A stretch of DNA of 7,225 nucleotides from Candidatus Pacearchaeota archaeon (GTDB lineage Archaea > Nanoarchaeota > Nanoarchaeia > Pacearchaeales > GW2011-AR1). Made by a program: the position numbers and the translations under genes. How positions within the stretch are numbered: position 1 is the first letter of the stretch; each line of letters opens with the position of its first letter. Below are positions 1 to 6,230 of this stretch, piece by piece. The stretch covers positions 1 to 7,225 of the forward strand of contig NZER01000385.1 in assembly GCA_002690445.1 (NCBI GenBank), written 5' to 3'. A model generated the notes under the pieces. The model was not told the DNA's origin. It made no database searches and worked only from the letters and a program-made list of their open reading frames with translations.

Positions 1-951
1 CGTCAGGTCTCCAGCGTCGGTGCTGATTGTGGACGCAACCCCGAAGCTCAGGGCGGTCGTCGGCACAAGGTCAGCGATCCCGACATTGCCGTCAAAGGCT
101 ATATCGTCTGTTCCGTCCTCAACTGTCCAGACTACACCCGGATTTGCTGCGCCATCTGCATCCTCAGTCGAAAAGGTAAATTCATCCTGTGCCCCAGAAT
201 ACAAAAACCCATACCGCTGATTTCCAGCAGTACCGTCTCCAACACCCTCAATGAACCTGTGGCGAATACCTGACACGCCAGTAGGCCCATACTGATAGAG
301 TCGGGATTCGTTGTTTGTGCTGCGAAGCTCCAGGAGCTTGTCGCCTGTGCCCGACATGACGACGTTGCCGCTGGTGTTGACAGTGGTGAACGTCCCTGCC
401 GCAGCTGAGGATCCGCCGATAGTGGCTCCGTCGATGGTTCCGCCGTTTAAGTCCACGGTGGTGACCGATCCGAGGTCTGTCCACGTTCCTGTGAGAGCTC
501 CGCCGCCTGTGGCGTCCAGCGTCGTTGCTGTGATTGCCCCTGGCGTCGCCCCGCCGATGGTGGCCCCGTCGATGGTTCCGCCGTTTAAGTCCACGGTGGT
601 GAACGTTCCGGCAGCCGGAACCGCGCCCCCTATAATCGACCCATCCAGCGTTCCGCCGTTGATGTCAACAGTGGTCACGCTGCCCATGTCAGTCCATGTG
701 CCCGTGTGAGAGCCACCGCCCGACGCTGTGACCGCGCCCGTGTGCGTGACCGCGCCCGTTGTCGAGAACGCCGCAACGCCGGTGATGTCCTGCCCGCCCA
801 CGGCCCAATCGCCCGTAAGGGTGTTGGCCCCGCTGCGCAGCACAAGAATATTTTCGTTCACAAGCTCGCCGGTCTGCAACGCAAAAGGCACGCCCACTAT
901 GAGCGCGAGCATTGCGACTATGCCGCCCATGATTACCATTGGATTGCCCAT
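1..951 (-). CDS. Fibre-like surface protein with N-terminal membrane anchor, partial
   Basis: Open frame from ATG at 951 to the left edge (317 codons, no stop), so the C-terminus is missing. Residues about 4-24 form a hydrophobic segment that is a signal anchor or signal peptide. Residues 41-195 are low-complexity Gly/Thr/Ala sequence with three copies of a unit like NGGTIDGATIGG followed by AAGTFTTV (near 98, 122 and 169). Two copies of TGTWTDxGSVTTVD lie near 83 and 154. Residues 196-317 are more complex and resemble the shaft-to-head part of phage fibres (GNVVMSGTGDKLLELRS; ending STISTDAGDLT). Such repeats are common in tail fibres and in proteins ending in an intramolecular chaperone, but the end is not visible. 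The start is supported by AAGGGG six bases upstream, overlapping the TAG stop of the 65-aa gene. Likely role: receptor binding or adhesion. A transmembrane start is unusual for a tail fibre and suggests anchoring in a membrane. Confidence 0.82.
   Translation of the reverse strand, partial: MGNPMVIMGGIVAMLALIVGVPFALQTGELVNENILVLRSGANTLTGDWAVGGQDITGVAAFSTTGAVTHTGAVTASGGGSHTGTWTDMGSVTTVDINGGTLDGSIIGGAVPAAGTFTTVDLNGGTIDGATIGGATPGAITATTLDATGGGALTGTWTDLGSVTTVDLNGGTIDGATIGGSSAAAGTFTTVNTSGNVVMSGTGDKLLELRSTNNESRLYQYGPTGVSGIRHRFIEGVGDGTAGNQRYGFLYSGAQDEFTFSTEDADGAANPGVVWTVEDGTDDIAFDGNVGIADLVPTTALSFGVASTISTDAGDLT
428..602 (-). repeat. Direct repeat in the fibre gene (37 nt exact, 138 nt period)
   Basis: Bases 428-464 are identical to 566-602, so the period is 138 nt (46 codons). 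The copy encodes the end of one repeat and the start of the next (VTTVDLNGGTIDG and FTTVDLNGGTIDG). A third, diverged copy of the protein unit lies near 640-680. Similarity over synonymous positions suggests recent duplication or recombination inside the fibre gene. Confidence 0.85.
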
Positions 952-954
952 TTT

Positions 955-1152
955 CTACCCCTTGAATTTCGCTATGCCGACCGTGCCGACCGTGATTACC
1001 AACGCCAAGACAAGAACGCGCACTATCGAAAGCTGGCTCGATGAAAGCCCCTGGTCTCGCACCAGAGCGTCGCCAGCCTGAGACGTGAAGATAATCATGT
1101 TCACGCCGATAACCAGCAGAACAATGAACGCTACCGCAGCTTTCAGATACAT
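955..1152 (-). CDS. Small two-helix membrane protein (65 aa)
   Basis: Not recognised. It has a hydrophobic helix at residues about 4-23 (AAVAFIVLLVIGVNMIIF) and a polar loop at 24-43 containing Asp, Arg and Gln. A second helix lies at about 44-61 (VRVLVLALVITVGTVGIA), with a short basic end, KFKG. The start ATG at 1152 has AGAGAGG five bases upstream, and the TAA of the preceding gene sits 12 bases upstream. Its TAG stop is three bases before the fibre gene. Size and hydrophobicity resemble minor membrane proteins of membrane-containing or filamentous viruses, but also holin-like proteins, and nothing decides between these. It contains no cysteine. It probably sits in the host inner membrane or virion membrane alongside its 49-aa neighbour. 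Confidence 0.75.
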   Translation of the reverse strand: MYLKAAVAFIVLLVIGVNMIIFTSQAGDALVRDQGLSSSQLSIVRVLVLALVITVGTVGIAKFKG

Positions 1153-1164
1153 CCCGGCCTCTCT

Positions 1165-1314
1165 TTACAGCAGCCCTATCAGACCTGCCGCCACCACAAC
1201 GGTGACGAACCCAACGCCAGCGGCCAGAGCCATCTTGCCGTGCTGGTACTGATACCAGCTATACAGCCCGCCGCCCGCGACCAACATCAGACCCATGCCG
1301 TCTATGCCTAACAT
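1165..1314 (-). CDS. Small two-helix membrane protein (49 aa)
   Basis: Not recognised. The sequence starts MLGIDGMGLMLVAGGGLYSW and ends with the long hydrophobic stretch MALAAGVGFVTVVVAAGLI. A polar turn (YQYQHGK) separates the two hydrophobic segments (about 7-20 and 28-48), so a helical hairpin is likely. I chose ATG 1314, which has AGAGGA ten bases upstream and begins 17 bases after the TAA of the 628-aa gene. The same frame stays open further upstream inside the 628-aa gene, but that extension has no support. The Gly/Ala-rich hydrophobic helix is reminiscent of small coat or pilin-like subunits; this is only a resemblance. TAA stop at 1165-1167. Confidence 0.7.
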   Translation of the reverse strand: MLGIDGMGLMLVAGGGLYSWYQYQHGKMALAAGVGFVTVVVAAGLIGLL

Positions 1315-1331
1315 TTGTCTTTCGTCCTCTC

Positions 1332-3218
1332 TTAAACCGATACCCCTGCGCCGCGACCGAACAAGAAGGTCGCCGCCCAGATGACCGCCATCGGGAAGAT
1401 GACCCAAAAGGGATAGATTCCCACGCCCGGTAACGTAAAGGCGATCACAACTGCACCTGTTACGGTAACAGATACAAGCGGATTCTGCACCCAGATATAA
1501 GTGCCGACCAAAACCAGCAGCAAAATAATGACCGAAAAACCTATCCAATACGCCTCGACCGGCCAGCCCGCAAGCCCCGCAAGCTCTGTCACAACCTCAT
1601 TGCCCGGAATGTTCCCGATGGTGGTCGCTGTGGCGAAGCCCGCGCCGCTGCTGAGGCTCAGCGAACCGATGGGCGAGACCGGAACGCCCGTGTCGCCCTC
1701 GGTCGAGGCATACGCAGAGACAAAGGGCGTCGTGGACGCCGACATGAGCGCCGGGGCGATGGGCCATGTGGTGGTCGCCACGATGCAGTCGAGGAATGGC
1801 GGGCCTAGACCGCACAGGAGCGACGGGTCGTTGGCGTGCGTGGCCGCGTTGCGCTCGCCGTCCACAAAGAAGTTCATGACATTGTTGGTGTCGTCATAGG
1901 GATAGCCGCCGCCCGCATCAAGACGATACCGGAACAATCCCGCGTACTTTGTTACATCGCTGCCATAGAAAATCCACGGGTCTGATGTGGTGGCAAGGCT
2001 CCCTGTGAAGCCGGAATCTGTGTCCGAGTTGATCGTAAATCCAGATGTGACGTTTATCTGACACTGTCCTGCAACGCGGTTCGTCCACAGGTTAACGGTG
2101 TACACCCCTGCTGAATACAGATCACCGGGCGTAATGGAACAACCCAGCCCGTCAGTTGACATAACAAAGGTAAACCGCCCCTGCCCAGGCGGGCCAGTAA
2201 AGGCCAGATACCAGTCTTCGCCATGCGAAAAGATCGCGCCCGCCGTGCTGGACGCCGTAACGTTTTCAGGAGCAAAGTAGCCCGCAAGCGTCATTTCGGT
2301 GCCAGTCGCCACAGGCTCCATGCCCTCTTGATTCGCAACCGACCAGCCATCAACGCCCGCCATGAAATTATGCCTCTGCGCCGAGTAGGTCGGTGTCAAC
2401 CTCTGGGCGTCCTGCCCCCCCAGCCAGAGGTCATAGCCAGCGTTGGAGCCAATGCCCACGGCGGCGTTGAACACATACCACTCGCCGATTTCGTACCAAA
2501 GCTGAGTCGCCAACGGTTCCACGAACGACCCGGAGCCAATGTCCAGCACGCGAGCGCGGACGGCATAGCCTGTGGCCGCGCCTATCGTGGTGGTGGCGAA
2601 GTCCAGAGGCATGTCCCACGAGACCGCGTTGCGGCCCAGAACGCCGAAAGATTGTGTCCCGTCCTGCAAGTTTTGCAGCGAGTACCATGTCGAACTGGCC
2701 CCGAAGTATTCCCAATTCAAGACCCAGGGGTCAGTTGCCCGGCTGCCCGCCGTCGAGATATTGAGCCACGCCAGCCGGAACGGGTGATCCGCAACGAAGT
2801 AAAACGAGTCCTCGACCGAGACCGTTGAGGGCAGCAGCGTCACATCGTCGGCTGTGGTCTCGTTGGCCGGTGTTGTCCAGTCCGTGGTGGTGGCGGTCGT
2901 GGTGGCGTAGTAGAGCGCGCCCAGAACACGCGTGCGCCCAGGCCCAGGCGAGTAAGGGATTTCGTTGCCCGTCTGCCCGGTCACGCAATTCAGGCCCACG
3001 CCGCAGATGGAGTTGTTAAGCGTCGTGGTGGACATTATCCCGCTGTCGATCAACGCCGCCGTGGACATGGGAACCGGGATAACAACGCCGTCCTGCTCTG
3101 CGGTCGATAGGTTCGTGACGTAGATAATCGCCCGCAGCACGGCAAGCTCGCTCTGAGGCGCGATCACGAGCGTCAAGAGCAAACAGAGCAACACGATTCT
3201 GGCAATTCTACGTTTCAT
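1332..3218 (-). CDS. Large exported, C-terminally membrane-anchored surface protein with LamG-like domain (628 aa)
   Basis: Signal peptide at residues 1-22 (MKRR then LLCLLLTLVIA). The ectodomain (23-555) contains Thr-rich linkers (ATTTATTTDW near 105, ATTTWP at 481). A phage-type module at about 165-232 starts WEYFGASSTWYSL and continues DGTQSFGVLG, WDMPLDF and YAVRARV; it matches the 'WEYYNGSxW...SG.V.W..P.DW...yW.R.R' domain of phage and metagenomic surface proteins. A concanavalin/LamG-like segment lies at about 285-435 (MTLAGYFAPENV, GAIFSHGEDWYLAFTG, RFTFVMSTDG, DPWIFYGSDV). The six ectodomain cysteines (72, 78, 360, 386, 469, 478) suggest disulphides. Three membrane helices end the protein (about 557-577, 581-598, 603-620). 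The ATG at 3218 begins one base after the previous TGA. Role inferred: glycan-binding or adhesive envelope protein. Not assigned to a named family. Confidence 0.85.
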   Translation of the reverse strand: MKRRIARIVLLCLLLTLVIAPQSELAVLRAIIYVTNLSTAEQDGVVIPVPMSTAALIDSGIMSTTTLNNSICGVGLNCVTGQTGNEIPYSPGPGRTRVLGALYYATTTATTTDWTTPANETTADDVTLLPSTVSVEDSFYFVADHPFRLAWLNISTAGSRATDPWVLNWEYFGASSTWYSLQNLQDGTQSFGVLGRNAVSWDMPLDFATTTIGAATGYAVRARVLDIGSGSFVEPLATQLWYEIGEWYVFNAAVGIGSNAGYDLWLGGQDAQRLTPTYSAQRHNFMAGVDGWSVANQEGMEPVATGTEMTLAGYFAPENVTASSTAGAIFSHGEDWYLAFTGPPGQGRFTFVMSTDGLGCSITPGDLYSAGVYTVNLWTNRVAGQCQINVTSGFTINSDTDSGFTGSLATTSDPWIFYGSDVTKYAGLFRYRLDAGGGYPYDDTNNVMNFFVDGERNAATHANDPSLLCGLGPPFLDCIVATTTWPIAPALMSASTTPFVSAYASTEGDTGVPVSPIGSLSLSSGAGFATATTIGNIPGNEVVTELAGLAGWPVEAYWIGFSVIILLLVLVGTYIWVQNPLVSVTVTGAVVIAFTLPGVGIYPFWVIFPMAVIWAATFLFGRGAGVSV

Positions 3219-3219
3219 G

Positions 3220-3885
3220 TCACAGAATCCGATTGGACATCAGCAGCGCGAACAGCGAGACCACAAGGCCCGCCGAGAGCGCGTACAGGATTAGCTTGAA
3301 GTATTCCGAGGCTCCGTCGAGGTAGGCGTAATTCCATGTCAGCATCTTGGCCACCGATTTCAGAAGCCAGATCGGAGCCATGATTACAGTCTGCGCGCCG
3401 CACACGATGTTTGAGCAGTCAGACACCATGGCGAAGCCCACGACCTCTTTAAGAACGCCCGTGGACTCGGTGTAAACAACTGCTGCGTTAGAGTGAGGTT
3501 TGATGTCGGTGCCGCCTGCCCCTCGAAGCCCTGCCGCGTTGGTGTTAACCAGAAAACAGGGCGGACTCACGCTGACCACTCCCACGGTGCAGCCGCCCGA
3601 TGTCGTGCCAATGGCCGTGTAGCGAATCAATTCAGAGTCGATCACTGCCGTGTCGAAGTTAATCCCTGCCGCTGCGGGATCGAGGAACCCGGTCGAGTCG
3701 GCCACTGCTATCAGATAGCTTTCCAACGCGCTGTTGCCGTCAACGTCCACGTTAGGTTCGACGGCCAGTGGCGCGCTGAGAGTCGTGTTGGCGAACGCCG
3801 CCTGACCCTCTTGCGTCATGCTGAATATGGTCATGAGAACAAACAGGAAAGTGAAGCCGCCGAATATTTTGAAAAGATTGCCCAT
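3220..3885 (-). CDS. Membrane protein carrying a phage 'IDSExIxYT…HS' structural motif (221 aa)
   Basis: Hydrophobic N-terminus at 8-24 (signal or anchor), and a C-terminal helix at about 196-216 (LILYALSAGLVVSLFALLM) followed by SNRIL. Between them lies an exported region. Residues 76-140 read FDTAVIDSELIRYTAIGTT, then GLRGAGGTDIKPHSNAAVVY. This resembles the repeat found in many phage baseplate or tail-associated proteins (I-D-S/D-E-x-I-x-Y-T ... RGxxGT ... H-S/A-x-G-A-x-V), probably a small beta-rich module. Four cysteines (99, 110, 157, 162) suggest two disulphides. An amphipathic or membrane-dipping stretch lies at 165-185. The GGGGGG run upstream of ATG 3885 may act as ribosome binding site, and the preceding stop is three bases away. 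Likely an envelope component of the same assembly as its neighbours; the function is unknown. Confidence 0.82.
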   Translation of the reverse strand: MGNLFKIFGGFTFLFVLMTIFSMTQEGQAAFANTTLSAPLAVEPNVDVDGNSALESYLIAVADSTGFLDPAAAGINFDTAVIDSELIRYTAIGTTSGGCTVGVVSVSPPCFLVNTNAAGLRGAGGTDIKPHSNAAVVYTESTGVLKEVVGFAMVSDCSNIVCGAQTVIMAPIWLLKSVAKMLTWNYAYLDGASEYFKLILYALSAGLVVSLFALLMSNRIL

Positions 3886-3888
3886 GCG

Positions 3889-4947
3889 TCAAGCCCCCCG
3901 GAAGAAGAACACCCAGGCGATGGAGAGGGCGGCAATGGCAGCTATCATCATCATGAGCTCGATGCCCGCGAAGCCCGTTAGCGTGCCCGCCGTCAGGGTG
4001 ATAGGAACAGTGAACATGGCGATCTGCATGTTCCCGGTAGTCCGCAGCGTGTACCCGAACAACACAATGGCCAGCACAGTCAGGATGGCGAATTTAACCC
4101 ACAAGACGGGAGCGCCGGTGTAGGTGGCGATGCCGTCGAAGTTCTCGTTTAGATCGTTCCAGCCCTCATTGCCCGCGCCGAAGTTCTCCAGTGACGTTGC
4201 GTACACGTCGCCGAATTCCCGCTCCGAAAAGTCCGGCCCGGTCACATTCACGACGAACAGGTCTGGCACCATCTCATTCAAGCCCGCAATCACTCGCGGG
4301 AAGTAGTCCTGCCCCGCCGTCGTGAATCTCAGGTTGCCCTCAGCGGCCAGTTGCAGCAGCGCAACGCCCCAGACATTGCCCACCTGTTTAGCGATGGCCG
4401 TCTCGCCCAACGCGAGGTCGATGCGCAGCAGATCGGCGGCCCCAAATATGGTGGACGTGGCCCGATAATCAACGGTGTACTGGACAGAGACTGGAGGCAC
4501 AGGAAACGACGCCGGGTTCCCGTCGAGGCGCATACGATAGCGGCCATTCTCCCACATCACGCAGCCACAGCGGGTTTCCTCGGACGCGACCGCAGACGCC
4601 GGGAAGTAGACCGCCGCCGCGCCCTGGCCGTAGCCGTTGGAAAGGTCAGTGTTGAAGTCCGTGACAAGAGCCTCGGCCCGCACGATATAAGAGCCTGAGT
4701 TAGTGTCGATCACGGTTGCGATAAAGGCCTGGCCGACCGGCTGAACTGGAGGGGAAGCGTAGCTAACCTCGTAAGCCGACAGGAACAGCATATCCCCAGG
4801 CTCCAGTAGCCCGCTGTAAGAATTGACCCCGTTGCCATTGAAGGTCATCGAGTCAGGAACGGCGACAGCCACAACGACAGAGACCGGGAGCAACGCCCCG
4901 ATAATCGCAATCATCGCCAGCGCCCACAGGCGCGATCTACGGAACAC
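3889..4947 (-). CDS. Exported protein with three C-terminal membrane helices (352 aa)
   Basis: Starts with GTG at 4947 (MFRRSRLW), overlapping the end of the 146-aa gene by 11 bases, which suggests translational coupling. A later Met would remove the positive N-terminus of the signal peptide (9-30), so GTG is preferred. The ectodomain (31-280) has a beta-rich first half (GLLEPGDMLFLSAYEVSY; GYGQGAAAVYF) with a close cysteine pair, RCGCV (127, 129). The second half is more helical and acidic (DYFPRVIAGLNEMVPDLF; DFSEREFGDVYATSLENF). Three helices follow: about 282-300, 307-326 and 329-349, ending FFFRGA. The arrangement of ectodomain plus three-helix C-terminal bundle matches the 628-aa protein, so the two may be partners in one membrane complex. 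I have a vague recollection of similar uncharacterised metagenomic phage proteins but cannot name a family. Confidence 0.82.
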   Translation of the reverse strand: MFRRSRLWALAMIAIIGALLPVSVVVAVAVPDSMTFNGNGVNSYSGLLEPGDMLFLSAYEVSYASPPVQPVGQAFIATVIDTNSGSYIVRAEALVTDFNTDLSNGYGQGAAAVYFPASAVASEETRCGCVMWENGRYRMRLDGNPASFPVPPVSVQYTVDYRATSTIFGAADLLRIDLALGETAIAKQVGNVWGVALLQLAAEGNLRFTTAGQDYFPRVIAGLNEMVPDLFVVNVTGPDFSEREFGDVYATSLENFGAGNEGWNDLNENFDGIATYTGAPVLWVKFAILTVLAIVLFGYTLRTTGNMQIAMFTVPITLTAGTLTGFAGIELMMMIAAIAALSIAWVFFFRGA

Positions 4948-5377
4948 TGTAATACACCGTCACCGTGAGAGAGGTCGTTGTCGCCAGCGCCGCCGTGCTG
5001 CTGGCCCCGATATAGTCGCCCGCGTCGAGGCTGTCGTTGGCGAATGAGGTGACGCAGTTGTTCACGTCCTCATTTACCACTGAATCGCCAGTTTGGATAT
5101 TCACAGGGTTTGACCCGTTGGTGTCGTACTCGCGAATCTGACCCGTCCATTGGGCCGACCCTTCGCCGCGCAGCAGGTAACACACCCGCGTGACCGTCGA
5201 GTCCGCCGCCGCCCGGTGAAACACTCCCTCGGTCGTGGTCGCTGGCTGGTCGTAAGTCTGCGAAACGACCCGCGTTGTGGCAGCCGCTGGCGCAGCCGCG
5301 CCGGACGCGATCACAATTCCCAGGATGGCGACCAGCACCAACGCCGCGATCAACAGAGCGATATGTCGAGTCTGCAT
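4937..5377 (-). CDS. Small N-terminally anchored exported protein (146 aa)
   Basis: Residues 6-25 are a strong hydrophobic helix (IALLIAALVLVAILGIVIAS), followed by an Ala/Thr linker and a roughly 105-residue beta-rich domain. That domain includes VTRVCYLLRGEGSAQWTGQI, REYDTNGSNP and NNCVTSFANDSLDAGDYIGA, and ends LTVTVYYSVP. The alternating hydrophobic strands look like a jelly-roll or carbohydrate-binding type fold, but this is judged by eye only. Two cysteines (66 and 108) could form a disulphide, consistent with an extracellular position. Thr-rich stretches (ATTTEG, AALATTTSL) match the style of the neighbours. The ATG at 5377 is two bases after the previous TAA, with GAGG eight bases upstream inside the preceding gene. 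It is likely a minor surface subunit; the function is unknown. Confidence 0.78.
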   Translation of the reverse strand: MQTRHIALLIAALVLVAILGIVIASGAAAPAAATTRVVSQTYDQPATTTEGVFHRAAADSTVTRVCYLLRGEGSAQWTGQIREYDTNGSNPVNIQTGDSVVNEDVNNCVTSFANDSLDAGDYIGASSTAALATTTSLTVTVYYSVP

Positions 5378-5379
5378 GA

Positions 5380-5679
5380 TTAGAGCCTCGGCCTTCGCCG
5401 ACGAGGAGCTTTGGAGCCGCTGCCGATGTTGAGGCCCGCGAGGAACTGCTTGTAATCCCGCTGGCTCTGCCGAGAGGTGGGCTTGTGACGCTCAACGCGA
5501 ATGATCGTCACCCATTCCCACCAAAACGCCACGAACAGCATCCAGAACAACGCGACGATAAGCGTCTCCAGTTGAGCGTTCAGGTCTAGCTCCAGAATCA
5601 CGAAGAAGCCCAAAAAGAGCATCCCCATGCCCAGGAACATGAACGCCAGTTTCAGTCCGCCCAGGTCTTCACTTTTCAT
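5380..5679 (-). CDS. Two-helix membrane protein with Arg-rich cytoplasmic tail (99 aa)
   Basis: Two hydrophobic helices at about 9-29 (LKLAFMFLGMGMLFLGFFVI) and 38-58 (TLIVALFWMLFVAFWWEWV) are joined by an acidic turn (ELDLNAQLE). A roughly 40-residue basic tail follows (RVERHKPTSRQSQRDYKQ, then KAPRRRRPRL). The hairpin should put both ends in the cytoplasm or virion interior, where the tail could contact nucleic acid or another basic-binding partner; that is inference. I chose ATG 5679 because it overlaps the TGA of the His-rich 68-aa gene (ATGA) and precedes the first helix. The frame is open up to 5895, but that extension would replace the well-supported upstream gene and is a composition-driven shadow. 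GAGG lies about 11 bases upstream of ATG 5679. No family recognised. Confidence 0.75.
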   Translation of the reverse strand: MKSEDLGGLKLAFMFLGMGMLFLGFFVILELDLNAQLETLIVALFWMLFVAFWWEWVTIIRVERHKPTSRQSQRDYKQFLAGLNIGSGSKAPRRRRPRL

Positions 5680-5882
5680 CGTGTCCGTCGCCTCGTTGTT
5701 CCCACAATCCCCTTGACGCCCCGGTGATTGTGTTGGTGGCGCGCAACTATGTGCGTGCCGCTGATTTCGATGGTCGCGTGCCTGTGAATATGCTTGTGAT
5801 ACCTCTGTCGCTTCGGTCGCCCAGGCGCCGGATGAGTGTGCCAGTGAAGATGTGGCTTGCCGTCCTGTCCGTGCTTCGGCAT
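5676..5882 (-). CDS. Very His-rich basic small protein (68 aa)
   Basis: Starts MPKHGQDGKPHLHWHTHPAP. Thirteen of 68 residues are His, with 10 Arg, 5 Lys and only two acidic residues. His alternates in runs such as HLHWHTH, YHKHIHRH and HQHNH, and the protein ends GTTRRRTR. No membrane segment. The start is convincing: GAGGT at 5889-5893 lies six bases before the ATG and overlaps the TGA stop of the winged-helix gene. The stop overlaps the next ATG as ATGA. Composition suggests metal binding, nucleic-acid binding or both. Family unknown. It resembles the other two His-rich basic proteins upstream in style rather than in alignable sequence. Because an alternative frame is open here too, I rely mainly on the ribosome binding site and the coupling. 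Confidence 0.68.
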   Translation of the reverse strand: MPKHGQDGKPHLHWHTHPAPGRPKRQRYHKHIHRHATIEISGTHIVARHQHNHRGVKGIVGTTRRRTR

Positions 5883-5888
5883 ATTTCG

Positions 5889-5893
5889 ACCTC
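5889..5893 (-). promoter_or_regulatory. Ribosome binding site GAGGT for the 68-aa His-rich gene
   Basis: GAGGT on the minus strand sits six bases before ATG 5882 and shares bases with the upstream TGA (5892-5894). It decides in favour of the His-rich frame over the competing open frame in 5680-5895. Confidence 0.7.
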
Positions 5894-6116
5894 ACTCATC
5901 GCCCATGTCCGGGGCCGTCTGGATCATTCGGGCCTTGTGCAGCTTGCGAATGTTGATCTGGGCCGCCTTCGGACTCTGGGCCGTGGCCTCGGCGATCTCG
6001 TGCAGGGAAATAGGGCCGCGTTCGTCAATCGCGTAGAGGATGGCCCCAGCCTGCCCCCCGGCGCGTTGCTCGGTGACTGCCCGTTTTCCTGTCACTGTCA
6101 GCGCGAAATTTGCCAT
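5892..6116 (-). CDS. Small winged-helix DNA-binding protein (74 aa)
   Basis: Residues 22-68 fit a winged-helix/HTH pattern. Helix 1 is AGAILYAIDERG, helix 2 is SLHEIAEATA, and recognition helix 3 is SPKAAQINIRKLHKARMI, followed by a short wing-like end, QTAPDMGDE. The arrangement resembles the minimal MarR/ArsR-like fold in which helices 2 and 3 lie either side of a turn (ATAQSP). The basic N-terminus (TGKRAVTEQRAGG) could contact DNA. Start ATG 6116 has AAGGG six bases upstream, with the previous TAA inside it. The probable role is a transcriptional regulator of this operon or of host genes, or an architectural DNA binder given its basic His-rich neighbours. No cysteine or metal site and no ligand domain is visible. 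Confidence 0.78.
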   Translation of the reverse strand: MANFALTVTGKRAVTEQRAGGQAGAILYAIDERGPISLHEIAEATAQSPKAAQINIRKLHKARMIQTAPDMGDE

Positions 6117-6125
6117 CTGTTGCCC

Positions 6126-6230
6126 TTACTTGTGGCTGTGCTTCTTGGTGCCCTTGCGATGGGTGTGTTTCTTCTTTCCTTGCTTGTGCGTGGTCGTGAC
6201 CTTGTACTTGCCCAGGTTCTTCTTCGCCAT
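6126..6230 (-). CDS. Tiny Lys/His-rich basic protein (34 aa)
   Basis: Reads MAKKNLGKYKVTTTHKQGKK followed by a Lys/His tail ending KKHSHK. It has 12 Lys, 1 Arg and 5 His, and no acidic residue at all. The start is supported by AAAGGA (6241-6246) ten bases upstream. The TAA stop overlaps the Shine-Dalgarno sequence of the winged-helix gene (TAAGGG). Size and composition recall small core or condensing proteins of viruses and protamine-like or ribosomal-tail-like peptides; this is an inference. It is too short for a standard ORF cutoff and would be missed by most gene callers. Confidence comes from the ribosome binding site, the clean junctions on both sides and the similar style of the two His-rich neighbours. 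Confidence 0.65.
   Translation of the reverse strand: MAKKNLGKYKVTTTHKQGKKKHTHRKGTKKHSHK

Noticed and set aside
428..602. Possible CRISPR array from the repeated segments
   Set aside because: Only two exact copies with a coding 101-nt interval; they encode in-frame protein repeats.
311..709. Plus-strand open frame of 132 aa with repeats such as PPMVAPSMVPPFKSTVV
   Set aside because: It is the antisense of the fibre repeats on the minus strand; its repetition follows from the real repeat and it lacks its own context.
1165..1548. Longer version of the 49-aa protein (127 aa) starting at 1548
   Set aside because: It would overlap the coding C-terminus of the 628-aa gene by over 200 bases; ATG 1314 has its own AGAGGA site after that gene's stop.
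2223..2828. Plus-strand open frame of 201 aa
   Set aside because: It lies antisense inside the 628-aa gene, is rich in Arg/Pro as expected of a GC-rich shadow frame, and has no recognisable motif.
3493..3981. Plus-strand open frame of 162 aa
   Set aside because: Antisense across the junction of two well-supported minus-strand membrane-protein genes; no motif and no operon logic.
5380..5895. Longer version of the 99-aa protein (171 aa) starting at 5895
   Set aside because: The extra 72 residues are low-complexity shadow sequence over the His-rich gene, and ATG 5679 has coupling with the upstream stop and sits just before the first helix.
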